Of a DNA stretch of 16,759 nt, positions 6,865-13,763 are shown in pieces. The position numbers and the translations under genes are program-made. This DNA comes from an uncultured Bilophila sp. (lineage in GTDB: Bacteria; Desulfobacterota; Desulfovibrionia; Desulfovibrionales; Desulfovibrionaceae). The DNA lies in contig CABKMN010000047.1 of the NCBI GenBank assembly GCA_902373525.1, forward strand, positions 1 to 16,759, given 5' to 3'. Within the stretch, counting starts at the first letter, position 1. Every line of letters begins with the position of its first letter. The notes under the pieces were generated by a model. The model was not told where the DNA came from. It saw only the letters and a program-made list of their open reading frames with translations, and ran no database searches.

Positions 6865-8256
6865 GTGGCAAAAGGTTCTCTTCTCCGTGCGTTGCTGAAC
6901 GGCGCGTACAGTCTGGCGTGGACGGCGGCCACCCCGTTCCTGCGCCGCCACAAGCGTCTCCGGGAAGGCTTCATGTGGCGTCTGGTGCCCGAAGACTGGT
7001 CGGGACCCGTGACCCGTACGGGCTCGGGCGATACGGAAAAAACCGTCCACGCCGAAGCGGACATCTGGCTTCAGGCCGCATCCGGCGGCGAAGCCTACCT
7101 CGTCTGGGAACTGCTTTCGCGCATCGCCGCACAGCGGGAACAGGCGGGGACTCCCGAACCGCTGCGCGTGCTGGCGACCACATGGACCCGTCAGGGCCTC
7201 GAAGTTCTGCAAGGCATGGCGATCAGGCTCAAAGAGGCGCATCCGTGGCTGACCGTCCGGGCGACCTTTTTCCCGCTGGACGCGCCGGGCCTCATGCGCA
7301 AGGCGCTCGAACAGGCCCGACCCCGCGTGGTGGGCCTGCTGGAAACCGAACTCTGGCCCGGCCTCATGCTGGCCTGCGCCAAACGCCGTATCCCCGTCCT
7401 GCTCCTCAACGGACGCATGACGGACAAGAGCCTGAAAGGCTACCTCAAACTGGACGCCGTCGCGCCCGGCTTCTGGGACGGGGTGGGCCCGGAACACGTC
7501 TGCGCCATTTCACGGGCGGACGCCGTGCGCTTCGCCAGACTCTTCGGCGAGGACAAGGTGGAAATCGTGCCGAACATCAAGTTCGACCGCGCCGTCGCGG
7601 CCACCGCCGACGACGTTTCCGACGCGCTCCGCACCCTGCTGCCCCCGGAACTGCACGCGCGGCAGACCATCCTGCTGGCCTCCGTCCGCGAACAGGAGGA
7701 ACCCGCCCTGCTTTCCGCGATTCAGGCCCTGCACGCGCACGACGCGCCCACCATCATCGTCGCCCCCCGGCACATGCACCGGGTCAAGCCGTGGCAGGCC
7801 CTTCTCGCAAGCGCCAAGCTCCCGGCGGTGATGCGCTCGAAACAGGAAGGCCCCATTCCCGCCGGTTCCATCGTCATCTGGGACACGTTCGGCGAACTGG
7901 GGCAACTGTACCGGCTTGCGGACGCGGTTTTCGTCGGCGGCAGCCTCTCGCCGCTCGGGGGGCAGAACTTCCTTGAGCCGCTGGCGCTCGGCAAGCGCCC
8001 CTGCTGCGGCCCGCATCTGGACAACTTCGCATGGGCGCTGGAGCCTTCCGAGGAAGACGCATCCGATTCCCTCGAAGCCCTCGGCCTGCTCGAACGCGGG
8101 GAAAACGCCAAGGCCATCGTCGCCCTGCTGCGGGCGCGTCTCGAGGCCCCCGCCGATGCCGCCGACGTTCAGGAACGTTTCCGCGCATGGCTCGCTCCCC
8201 GTCTCGGCGGTTCCGATCGCTGCGCGAAGAAACTGCTGGAAGCGATGGAACGGTAG
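6865..8256 (+). CDS. waaA: 3-deoxy-D-manno-octulosonic acid (Kdo) transferase
   Basis: Membrane-anchored GT-B (GT30) enzyme that transfers Kdo from CMP-Kdo to lipid IVA, starting the LPS inner core. An N-terminal hydrophobic anchor (about 5-25) is followed by WLQAASGGEAYL (68-79), where Glu76 fits the catalytic base. LLETELWPG (158-166) and DAVFVGGSLSPLGGQNFLEP (353-372) are family motifs; the last has GGQN where GGHN is usual. Length (463 aa) is slightly above the common 420-430. Start: GTG 6865 is preferred because AAGGA lies at 6853-6857 with 7-nt spacing and the upstream in-frame ATG (6772) lies inside a repeat. The number of Kdo residues added cannot be told. Confidence 0.93.
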   Translation: MAKGSLLRALLNGAYSLAWTAATPFLRRHKRLREGFMWRLVPEDWSGPVTRTGSGDTEKTVHAEADIWLQAASGGEAYLVWELLSRIAAQREQAGTPEPLRVLATTWTRQGLEVLQGMAIRLKEAHPWLTVRATFFPLDAPGLMRKALEQARPRVVGLLETELWPGLMLACAKRRIPVLLLNGRMTDKSLKGYLKLDAVAPGFWDGVGPEHVCAISRADAVRFARLFGEDKVEIVPNIKFDRAVAATADDVSDALRTLLPPELHARQTILLASVREQEEPALLSAIQALHAHDAPTIIVAPRHMHRVKPWQALLASAKLPAVMRSKQEGPIPAGSIVIWDTFGELGQLYRLADAVFVGGSLSPLGGQNFLEPLALGKRPCCGPHLDNFAWALEPSEEDASDSLEALGLLERGENAKAIVALLRARLEAPADAADVQERFRAWLAPRLGGSDRCAKKLLEAMER

Positions 8257-8298
8257 GCCCCTCCAGCCAGACGCAAGCCCCGACGTCGCGGTCCGCCT

Positions 8299-8444
8299 CA
8301 TGGCCCGCAAGGGCGGGGCAACGGGCGCGCTCATCTGCCCGGCATGGACACTGAATCACGGCCCGCAGGCGCGGGAGCAACGGGTCCGTATCGGGCGGAA
8401 TAGCCGCCGCCCGTGTGCATGGCCCGCAGGCGCCGGGCAACGGG
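8299..8444. repeat. Three regularly spaced 27-28 nt palindromic repeats
   Basis: Copies at 8299-8325, 8357-8384 and 8418-8444 start CAYGGCCCGCA and end GCAACGGG. Copies 1 and 3 differ at 3 of 27 positions. The spacers (31 and 33 nt) are unrelated, so the period is 58-61 nt. Copies 1 and 2 contain a CCCGC/GCGGG stem with a 4-nt loop. The geometry is CRISPR-like, but the repeats are imperfect and no cas gene is present, so a REP-like intergenic repeat is more likely. Confidence 0.8.
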
Positions 8445-8476
8445 ACGTCCATCCCGGCCCCAGCCGCCGTATACGC

Positions 8477-8514
8477 AAGCGGCCCGACACGGAACTTTCC
8501 GCGTCGGGCCGCTT
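8477..8514. terminator. Shared terminator hairpin between convergent genes
   Basis: A perfect 12-bp stem (8477-8488/8503-8514, AAGCGGCCCGAC) encloses a further CGGAA/TTCCG stem. It lies between waaA (ends 8256, +) and the regulator gene (ends 8535, -), so it can act on both. It has no long T-run on either side. Confidence 0.65.
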
Positions 8515-8534
8515 CGGCGTAGGGCGATGCCGTC

Positions 8535-9293
8535 CTACTCGTGCTCAAGCCCCTTCACGTCGATGTGGTGTTTGCGGATTTTCGACCACAGGGTGCTGGG
8601 ATTGAGGCCGAGCAGTTCGGCGGCGCCGTCCTGCCCGGAAATTTTCCCGTTCGTGCGGGTGAGAGCCTTGATGATGTGGTTGACCGTCACCTCGTTGAAG
8701 GTCTGGAACGGTTTGTCCCCGTCCATGATCCGTTCGACGGGGCGTTCCTGACGGGACTTGCCCGAATGCTCGTCCTCGCCTTCGGAAAGGATGTTCAGAA
8801 ACCCCTCGATGAGCGCGGACTGGATGCAGGAGCATATCTCGCAGTGTTCCTGCGTATAGCAGTCCTTTCCGATGGAAACGGCTACGAAAAGGACGGTGGA
8901 ATCCTTCAGCAGATTGTACCTGAGGGGGATATAGACGGCTGAGGTTTCCATCCCGTAGACCTTGTTGTGCAGCTCGGAAAACACGCAGGTCTCATTCCCC
9001 GTATACACCTTGATGTCGAACGCGCCCTCGCTGAAAAAATGCTTCTCCGTCCTCAGGCGCATGATCGTCTCGGGATCGACGAGAATCTTGTCGCTGAGGG
9101 ACAGCGTAGGAATCTGGTTGTACTCGGAGAGCTTCGTGATGCTGCTCCCCCGCACGCTGACGAGGAACAGCGCGGAAACGGGCATGTACAGGGAAAGAAA
9201 CATGGCGACTTTTTTCGTAAAGAACTCCACAGATTCATTCACGAATATGGACCCGATGCACTTCTGGAACAATTCTGCGGACGTGTACTTCAT
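8535..9293 (-). CDS. GAF-like/Fis-HTH regulator lacking an AAA+ domain
   Basis: A 252-aa probable transcription regulator. Residues 1-165 look like a GAF-type sensor (FFTKKVAMFLSLYMPVSALFLV, then PLRYNLLKDSTVLFVAVSI), followed by a charged linker (EGEDEHSGKSRQERPVE). The C-terminus is a Fis-type helix-turn-helix of the sort ending bacterial enhancer-binding proteins (NGKISGQDGAAELLGLNPST, about 215-234, then LWSKIRKHHI). The central AAA+ ATPase with GAFTGA loop is absent, so it cannot remodel sigma54 polymerase itself; direct DNA binding or partnering with another protein is likely. Start ATG 9293 has AAGGAG 11 nt upstream. Base composition is less GC-rich than its neighbours. Several Cys in the sensor (TCVF, DCYTQEHCEICSC) could suggest redox or metal sensing. 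Confidence 0.75.
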   Translation of the reverse strand: MKYTSAELFQKCIGSIFVNESVEFFTKKVAMFLSLYMPVSALFLVSVRGSSITKLSEYNQIPTLSLSDKILVDPETIMRLRTEKHFFSEGAFDIKVYTGNETCVFSELHNKVYGMETSAVYIPLRYNLLKDSTVLFVAVSIGKDCYTQEHCEICSCIQSALIEGFLNILSEGEDEHSGKSRQERPVERIMDGDKPFQTFNEVTVNHIIKALTRTNGKISGQDGAAELLGLNPSTLWSKIRKHHIDVKGLEHE

Positions 9294-9352
9294 GGCTCGA
9301 CTATCTCCTTGATGAGAAGGACGGTATGCGACATTGAAAACAGCTTCATGCT

Positions 9353-9398
9353 CCGTTCGTACTCATCATTCGTGAAACGAACGGGGCATCAAGATGCC
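9353..9398 (-). promoter_or_regulatory. Adjacent inverted repeats in the leader of the GAF/Fis regulator
   Basis: CCGTTCGT (9353-9360) pairs with ACGAACGG (9377-9384) across 16 nt. Immediately next to it is the 14-bp palindrome GGCATC-AA-GATGCC (9385-9398). They lie 60-105 nt before the regulator ATG and could be operators or two hairpins of a structured 5' leader. Confidence 0.55.
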
Positions 9399-9792
9399 GT
9401 ATGCGAAAAAACGGGGGTGTTCATTCACGCCGCCACAGACATGGCATATGATATTTCATCATCAGTATAATATGAAGAGGAGAAAAACCATTCTTTTTTT
9501 AACGATATGAAATACGGCCTCTCTTTCGCCAGACTTTCTATGAGACAGAAGATTGCCGAGATCAAGACATGCGCCCCATAAAATGCCGGTCGGCAACCAA
9601 AAGGAGCGTGTCCCCTGTATAAAAAGAATCCGGACGCCGCGAAAGAGGAAAAGCTCAAGAGGGCACAACGAGACGGAGGCCGGAGCCGTTCCGGTTTGCC
9701 GCGCCGCCGGGCACGGGCCGGACAGACCGGAAAACGTTCCCGGAAACGCCGGGCACGGCCTTCCGCCCCCCTCCCGTTCCCCATACCGACAA

Positions 9793-9869
9793 AACGCCGG
9801 CGGGACGTGTCCCACCGGCGTTCGGATGTCCCGCCTCCCCTCGCTTCTTCGCGAAGCGCCGGGAGGCGG
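9793..9869 (-). terminator. Tandem terminator hairpins after lctP
   Basis: The first hairpin met by transcription from lctP is 9869-9831: a 9-bp CCGCCTCCC/GGGAGGCGG stem, a 2-nt internal loop, and a 6-bp CGCTTC/GAAGCG stem. The second is 9822-9793 (8 bp, mismatch, 5 bp), followed on the minus strand by T4. Together they make a convincing lctP terminator. Confidence 0.8.
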
Positions 9870-9883
9870 CGGTATGGTTTCCG

Positions 9884-11518
9884 TTACGGCAGCATGAAGC
9901 TCAGCGGCCCGGCCTGAAGATAGGTGAGCACGCAGAGCACCAGCGTCATGGCGATGCTGTGCCCGATGGTGAAGCGGAAGAGGTTGCCTTCCTGACCGAC
10001 CATGTTCGTGGCGGCCGTGGCGACGGACAGGGACTGCGGGGAAATCATCTTCGCGGTGACGCCGCCCGAGGCGTTGGAGGCCACGGCCAGCTCGGGGGAC
10101 ATGCCCACGGCGGCCGCGGTGTCCTTCTGCATGCCGCCGAACAGCGCGCAGGAGGAGGTGTCGGAACCCGTCAGGAACACGCCGAGCCAGCCGAGCAGGG
10201 GCGAGAAGAACGGGAACAGGCTGCCCGTGTGCGTGAACGCGAGGCCGAGCGTGGAGCTCATGCCCGAATAGTTCATCAGATAGGCGAGGCCGAGGATCAT
10301 GGCGATGGTCAGAATCGGAAAGGTGAGCTGACGCAGCGTCCGCATGAAGCAGGCCACGGCCTTGCCGAAGCCGTAGTTCGGCATCATCGGCACGGACACG
10401 AGGCCGGACAGCAGGATGGCCGTGCCGCCCGCGGACAGCCAGTTGAAGGCGAAGGTCGCGCCGTACAGGCTGTCCTGCGCCACGATGGGCGCGGTCTTCA
10501 TGACTTCGCCGTGCAGGCCGGGCCAGCCGAAGCTGAGGTTCGCGCCGGGAACCGCGTTCAGGATGTTCTTGAACTGCGGCAGGCCCCAGAAGAACACGAA
10601 CACCGCCAGCACGATGTAGGGCCCCCACGCCCGGAGCACGACCGAGGCCGGATAGCCGGAGCCGGAAAGGTTGGATTCGGGTTCCCCTTCAAAGCGGAAC
10701 GTGCGCGACGGCTTCCACACCTTGAGCAGCAGCACGAGGCCGACGATGGTGGCGATGGCGGAGCCGATGTCCGGCAGGGTCGGGCCGTGGTAGTTCGCCA
10801 GCAGGTACTGCGCCCCGGCGAAGCACACGCCGCCCACCACGATGGCGGGCAGGACCTCCATGCTGCGCCTGAAGCCGCACATGGTCACGCAGACCCACAA
10901 GGGCACGATGAGGGCGAGGATGGGAAGCTGTCGGCCCGCGATGGCGCTGACCGTCATCTGATCGAGGCCGGACACCGAGGCCGCCACGATGAGCGGCACG
11001 CCGATGGCCCCGAAGGCGACCGGAGCCGTGTTCGCGATGAGCGCGATGCCCGCGCCCCACAGCGGGGTGAAGCCGAGCCCCACCAGCATGGCCGCCGCGA
11101 TGGCGACCGGAGTGCCGAAGCCCGCCGTGCCTTCAATAAAGCAACTGAAGGCGTAGGCGATGAACAGGGCCTGCAACCGGCGGTCGTCGGTCAGCCGGGC
11201 CAGCGAATCCTTGATGATCTCGAATTCGCCCGATTCCACGGTCATGTTGTACACCCACACCGCCGTGATCACGATCCAGACGATGGGGAAGAGGCCGAAG
11301 GCCGCGCCGTTCAGCGTGGAGCTGATCGCCAGCGAAACGGGCATGCCCCACACGGCCACGGCGACGATCAGCGCGCCGACAAGCCCGGCGACGGCGGCGA
11401 TATGGCCTTTCGCCTTCCGGACGGCGAGCATGTAGAAAAGAATGATCAGCGGAATGGCCGCAAGGCACGCTGACGTGACCACGCCCCCCACGGGCGCGTA
11501 CTGCTGAATCCAAGGCAT
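9884..11518 (-). CDS. lctP: L-lactate permease (LctP family)
   Basis: A 544-aa inner-membrane proton/lactate symporter of the LctP family, importing lactate, the classic electron donor of sulfate reducers. Hydrophobic segments cover almost the whole length, consistent with 12-14 helices. Family-typical stretches include FSCFIEGTAGFGTPVAIAAA, GAIGVPLIVAASVSGLD, FLTGSDTSSCALFGGMQ and NASGGVTAKMISPQSLSVAT near the C-terminus. The length agrees with the family (about 530-560). Start ATG 11518 has a GAGGGGGG-type Shine-Dalgarno 3 nt upstream. A long structured leader precedes it and two terminator hairpins follow. It is transcribed toward the GAF/Fis gene but separated from it by those terminators, so they are probably separate units. 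Confidence 0.95.
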   Translation of the reverse strand: MPWIQQYAPVGGVVTSACLAAIPLIILFYMLAVRKAKGHIAAVAGLVGALIVAVAVWGMPVSLAISSTLNGAAFGLFPIVWIVITAVWVYNMTVESGEFEIIKDSLARLTDDRRLQALFIAYAFSCFIEGTAGFGTPVAIAAAMLVGLGFTPLWGAGIALIANTAPVAFGAIGVPLIVAASVSGLDQMTVSAIAGRQLPILALIVPLWVCVTMCGFRRSMEVLPAIVVGGVCFAGAQYLLANYHGPTLPDIGSAIATIVGLVLLLKVWKPSRTFRFEGEPESNLSGSGYPASVVLRAWGPYIVLAVFVFFWGLPQFKNILNAVPGANLSFGWPGLHGEVMKTAPIVAQDSLYGATFAFNWLSAGGTAILLSGLVSVPMMPNYGFGKAVACFMRTLRQLTFPILTIAMILGLAYLMNYSGMSSTLGLAFTHTGSLFPFFSPLLGWLGVFLTGSDTSSCALFGGMQKDTAAAVGMSPELAVASNASGGVTAKMISPQSLSVATAATNMVGQEGNLFRFTIGHSIAMTLVLCVLTYLQAGPLSFMLP

Positions 11519-11539
11519 AAGCCCCCCTCATGATGCTTG

Positions 11540-11625
11540 ACGGGGCGAGACTCCCCGTGTGAAACGGTTCGCGTCTTTCCCGTGAAAAGACCGCGTGTTG
11601 CGGGCCTTCCGATGGCGGCGGCCCG
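11540..11625 (-). promoter_or_regulatory. Structured 5' leader of lctP (three hairpins)
   Basis: Reading toward lctP, there are stems CGGGCC/GGCCCG (11625-11620/11606-11601), GTCTTT/AAAGAC extended by CGC/GCG with a bulged C (11595-11586/11578-11570), and ACGGGG/CCCCGT (11558-11553/11545-11540). The last ends 21 nt before the ATG. It matches no riboswitch class I know. Confidence 0.45.
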
Positions 11626-11630
11626 TTTTT
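11601..11630 (+). terminator. Plus-strand terminator-like hairpin opposite the lctP leader
   Basis: CGGGCC (11601-11606) pairs with GGCCCG (11620-11625) and is followed directly by T5 (11626-11630) on the plus strand. No plus-strand gene is upstream of it, so it may block antisense read-through into the hypothetical gene, or the T-run may be coincidental. Confidence 0.4.
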
Positions 11631-11682
11631 CTCTCTACGCTGAGAGGGGCTTGGGCGAGAAATGAAAATTTTCCATCAATGC

Positions 11683-11699
11683 TATTCCAAAAAGGAATA
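11683..11699. promoter_or_regulatory. Operator-like palindrome TATTCC-N5-GGAATA
   Basis: A perfect 6-bp inverted repeat around A5, in the AT-rich part of the lctP upstream region, 165 nt before the lctP ATG. Size and symmetry fit a dimeric regulator site; no factor can be named. Confidence 0.45.
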
Positions 11700-11851
11700 C
11701 TTATTTCATCTTGCCAGATTATCAAAGGATTCGGTCTGAAAAATGTTTTCCGGCGTCCTTTACCGGACCCGTGAAAGCGGGCAAAAAGTGATGCATCGGC
11801 GGCGGTTATCGCCGCCTGTCTGTTTGAGACCGCTCATGCGAGGTGTGTTCC

Positions 11852-12352
11852 GTGAACGACAACAAGGCTACGGGCTGGAAAATACCGCTGTTGTTCTGCG
11901 GTGTTGTTCTGGCCATCGTCTGCATCGTCTCTGTGTTCCGGGGCGGGAAGGCCGCGCCCCCGGCGGTTCCCGCGCCCCTGCTCCGTCAGGCCGAGGCGAT
12001 CACAATCGATCTCGACGCCGACGCGGAAGGCAAGGCATGGAAGGCGCGCATCGCCTCCGCCGCCAGCGGCTTTTCCGCGCCGCAGAACAAGGACGCCAAT
12101 CTGGAAAAAATCATCCTAACATCGCTTGAAGAAAAGCGTTTCGACGCATCCTGCACGGCGGCCGTGCTGATCAGGGACGATTCCCTGCGTGACGCCCTGC
12201 TCGCCCGCATCCTTGAAACGGCCTCCGCCGAATGCGCCTCCCTCCCCTGGGGCGTCCTCGCCGCACACGGCATGCGCGATCCGAACGCCCAGTCCGCCGC
12301 CCACGCCCGGCTCACCCGGGAGTGGAGCAAGTGCCATGAAGGAAAGGAATAG
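11852..12352 (+). CDS. Hypothetical membrane-anchored protein
   Basis: A 166-aa protein I do not recognise. A short basic N-terminus leads into one hydrophobic segment (11-29, IPLLFCGVVLAIVCIVSVF), then a Pro-rich linker (APPAVPAPL) and a mostly alpha-helical, Ala-rich domain. With the N-terminus inside, residues 30-166 would be periplasmic. That region has three Cys (101, 128, 161), the last in KCHEGKE; with one haem site (CxxCH) absent, disulfide or metal use is open. Start: GTG 11852 with GAGGTG at 11840-11845 (6-nt spacing) is preferred over GTG 11843, which overlaps that site. It is divergent from lctP, and a hairpin (11798-11816) lies in its leader. Codon usage resembles its neighbours, supporting a real gene. 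Confidence 0.7.
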   Translation: MNDNKATGWKIPLLFCGVVLAIVCIVSVFRGGKAAPPAVPAPLLRQAEAITIDLDADAEGKAWKARIASAASGFSAPQNKDANLEKIILTSLEEKRFDASCTAAVLIRDDSLRDALLARILETASAECASLPWGVLAAHGMRDPNAQSAAHARLTREWSKCHEGKE

Positions 12353-12524
12353 GGACGTCCTCTCGGAAAGGGGAGGAGCCTCCGTCTTCGGATAAGGTTT
12401 CCTCTTCCCGGCCCGCTCGTCCCAAGACGCCGTATCGGCCCCTCCCCGTCGGCCTGCCCTGCGGCGTGAGGAAAGGGATGTCCATTCCGAGAGAAGGGAA
12501 GCCTTTCACCGGCTCCCTTCCCAT

Positions 12525-12548
12525 AAAAAAAGGGCGGCACGGCCGCCC
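12525..12548 (-). terminator. Strong intrinsic terminator on the minus strand
   Basis: GGGCGGC (12532-12538) and GCCGCCC (12542-12548) form a perfect 7-bp stem with a 3-nt loop, followed on the minus strand by T7 (12531-12525). This is the best canonical terminator in the window, yet no minus-strand gene lies before it. Confidence 0.8.
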
Positions 12549-12772
12549 AGGGTAAAAGAATCCCTTGAAAAAGGGAGCCCGATCTGCTCGGACCCGGCTA
12601 CAACCCCGGAGGGCTTCGCCGGATTTGTCTCGGAGCCGGACACGCAAAAAGACGACGTCCCGATCCCGCCGGGAAGCATGGGGGACCGCCCGGAGGAAAG
12701 AGGACCGGGGCGGGCATGCCTCCAGAATCCGCTGAAAAGCGGGGTTTGCGGGCTGTACCCAAGACGTTTTGG
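12525..12772 (-). ncRNA. Candidate small RNA divergent from lysR
   Basis: A minus-strand unit of about 250 nt is suggested by the terminator at 12525-12548 and a promoter-like pair TTCCCA / TATAGC with 17-nt spacing, whose -10 lies at 12782-12777. The transcript would carry the CCGCT/AGCGG stem, the layered stem at 12594-12639 (CCGGCT/AGCCGG, ACAA/TTGT, CCGG/CCGG) and the terminator. It matches no RNA family I know. It could instead be the leftover 3' end of a lost gene. Confidence 0.25.
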
Positions 12773-12803
12773 TTGTGCTATAGGACAAAAGAAACGCCTT
12801 GGG
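12758..12803 (+). promoter_or_regulatory. lysR promoter within an inverted repeat
   Basis: An extended -10 (TG at 12776-12777, TATAGG at 12779-12784) gives a start near 12791, 54 nt before the lysR ATG. It is framed by an inverted repeat, CCCAAG-A-CGTTT (12758-12769) and AAACG-C-CTTGGG (12792-12803), 11 of 12 pairs matching. No good -35 exists, as is common for extended -10 promoters. The symmetry suggests a repressor or autoregulatory site. Confidence 0.5.
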
Positions 12804-12844
12804 AAATGAAAAACGCGCATCACGCGCATGCATGGAACGAATAG

Positions 12845-13741
12845 ATGCTGAATATCCGCACGTTGCAGATACTGGTGGAAGTGGCCCGGCAGGGAGGTTT
12901 CTCCCGGGCCGCTCAAACGGTTCACGCCGTCCAGCCCACGGTGAGCAAGGCCGTACAGGCCGTCGAGGATCGGCTCGGCGTGCGCGTATTCGAGCGGACC
13001 AGCAACGGCGTCCGCCTCACGGTCGAGGGCGAAATCGTCTACCGGCACGCCCTGAACATCCTTGAGGAGTTCGAGGCGCTGGAAAACGACGTGGCCGCCC
13101 TGCACAAGCTGGAAAAGGGCGTTCTCCGCATCGGCTTTCCGCCGGTGGCCAGCGGCATCCTCTTCGCCGATCTGCTCTCCAAGTACCGGCAGCTCTACCC
13201 CGGCATCAACATTGAACTTCAGGAGCAGGGCTGCGCCTCTCTGGAGCCGATGGTCCTTTCCGGCGATCTCGATCTCGCCGTCACCCTGCTCCCGGTGCCG
13301 CCGACCTTCTCGTGGCTCCAGATCAGGGACGAGCCGCTGATGGTCATCATGCCGCCGGATCATCCCCTTGCGGATCACAAGCGTCTGAAGATGGACGAGC
13401 TGTCCGACAATTCCTTCATCGGGTTCGAGCAGGGTTTCCTGCTCAACGACCGCATCGAGGCCGTGTGCCGCCAGCGCGGCCTGAAGCTCAACGAGTGTCT
13501 CCGGAGCGGTCAGCTCGATTTCATCATGACTCTTGTGGCTACGGGCATCGGCGTGGCCCTGCTGCCGCGTCTGGAGCTGGAGCGCCGCGAACTTCCCAAC
13601 ATCCGCATCGCCCTCCTCGACGAAGAGGAACTTCGCTGGCGCGCCGCCTTCGTCTGGAGGCGCGGGGCGATCCTTTCTTCCGCCGCGCAGGCGTGGCTCA
13701 GGCTCCTCCCCGGCGGGGAAGAGGCGCTGGCCGGGGAGTAA
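12845..13741 (+). CDS. LysR-family transcriptional regulator
   Basis: A 298-aa LTTR. The N-terminal winged HTH (about 1-60) reads LQILVEVARQGGFSRAAQTV, then QPTVSKAVQAVEDRLGVRVF with ERTSNGVRLTVEG. A linker helix leads to the effector domain from about residue 90 (GVLRIGFPPVASGILFADLL, SGDLDLAVTLLP), which resembles the CidR/AlsR/CynR branch of acid-responsive LTTRs. The C-terminal subdomain is complete (TLVATGIGVALLPRLELE). Start ATG 12845 has GGAA 7 nt upstream; an out-of-frame ATG at 12832 is rejected. The target may be the AEC/dctP unit downstream, or its own palindrome-flanked promoter; both are inferences. Confidence 0.92.
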   Translation: MLNIRTLQILVEVARQGGFSRAAQTVHAVQPTVSKAVQAVEDRLGVRVFERTSNGVRLTVEGEIVYRHALNILEEFEALENDVAALHKLEKGVLRIGFPPVASGILFADLLSKYRQLYPGINIELQEQGCASLEPMVLSGDLDLAVTLLPVPPTFSWLQIRDEPLMVIMPPDHPLADHKRLKMDELSDNSFIGFEQGFLLNDRIEAVCRQRGLKLNECLRSGQLDFIMTLVATGIGVALLPRLELERRELPNIRIALLDEEELRWRAAFVWRRGAILSSAAQAWLRLLPGGEEALAGE

Positions 13742-13763
13742 CGCGGGGGAGGGGAACGCCTCC

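Larger units (their letters stand above)
9294..9883. other. 590-nt intergenic region, partly AT-rich
   Basis: Holds a structured leader of the regulator gene (9353-9398), an AT-rich core (about 9440-9560) with -10-like TATACT on the minus strand (9469-9464) and TATAAT on the plus strand (9466-9471), neither with a convincing -35, and the lctP terminators (9793-9869). The stretch 9560-9790 shows nothing I recognise; open frames there read as low-complexity antisense-like peptides. Confidence 0.6.
11519..11851. other. Divergent intergenic region between lctP and the hypothetical gene
   Basis: 333 nt carrying the lctP leader hairpins (11540-11625), a plus-strand terminator-like T5, a GAAAATTTTC palindrome (11664-11673), the TATTCC/GGAATA inverted repeat (11683-11699), and a 7-bp GGCGGCG/CGCCGCC hairpin (11798-11816) 35 nt before the hypothetical gene. 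No clear sigma70 promoter could be chosen for either gene. Confidence 0.6.
12353..12844. other. 492-nt gap with orphan minus-strand terminator
   Basis: No protein gene is supported. It contains a bulged stem 12494-12503/12511-12519 that may end the hypothetical gene, a minus-strand terminator (12525-12548), a CCCTT/AAGGG stem near 12562-12575, a layered stem (12594-12639), a CCGCT/AGCGG GAAA-loop stem (12729-12742) and the lysR promoter palindrome (12758-12803). Confidence 0.6.

Noticed and set aside
8299..8444. Calling a true CRISPR array
   Set aside because: Only three copies, which differ at several positions and in length, with no cas genes or leader; reported as a repeat instead.
9400..9500. 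Sigma54 promoter for the Fis-type regulator
   Set aside because: No GG-N10-GC arrangement was found on the minus strand in the AT-rich region.
9959..11473. Long plus-strand frame opposite lctP
   Set aside because: It mirrors lctP codons and reads as repetitive His/Glu/Arg/Gly peptide with no domain; lctP on the minus strand is unmistakable.
12690..12720. GAGGAAAG resembling the RNase P RNA core
   Set aside because: The flanking conserved positions and the distal ACAGAAA-type partner are absent, and the region is too short.
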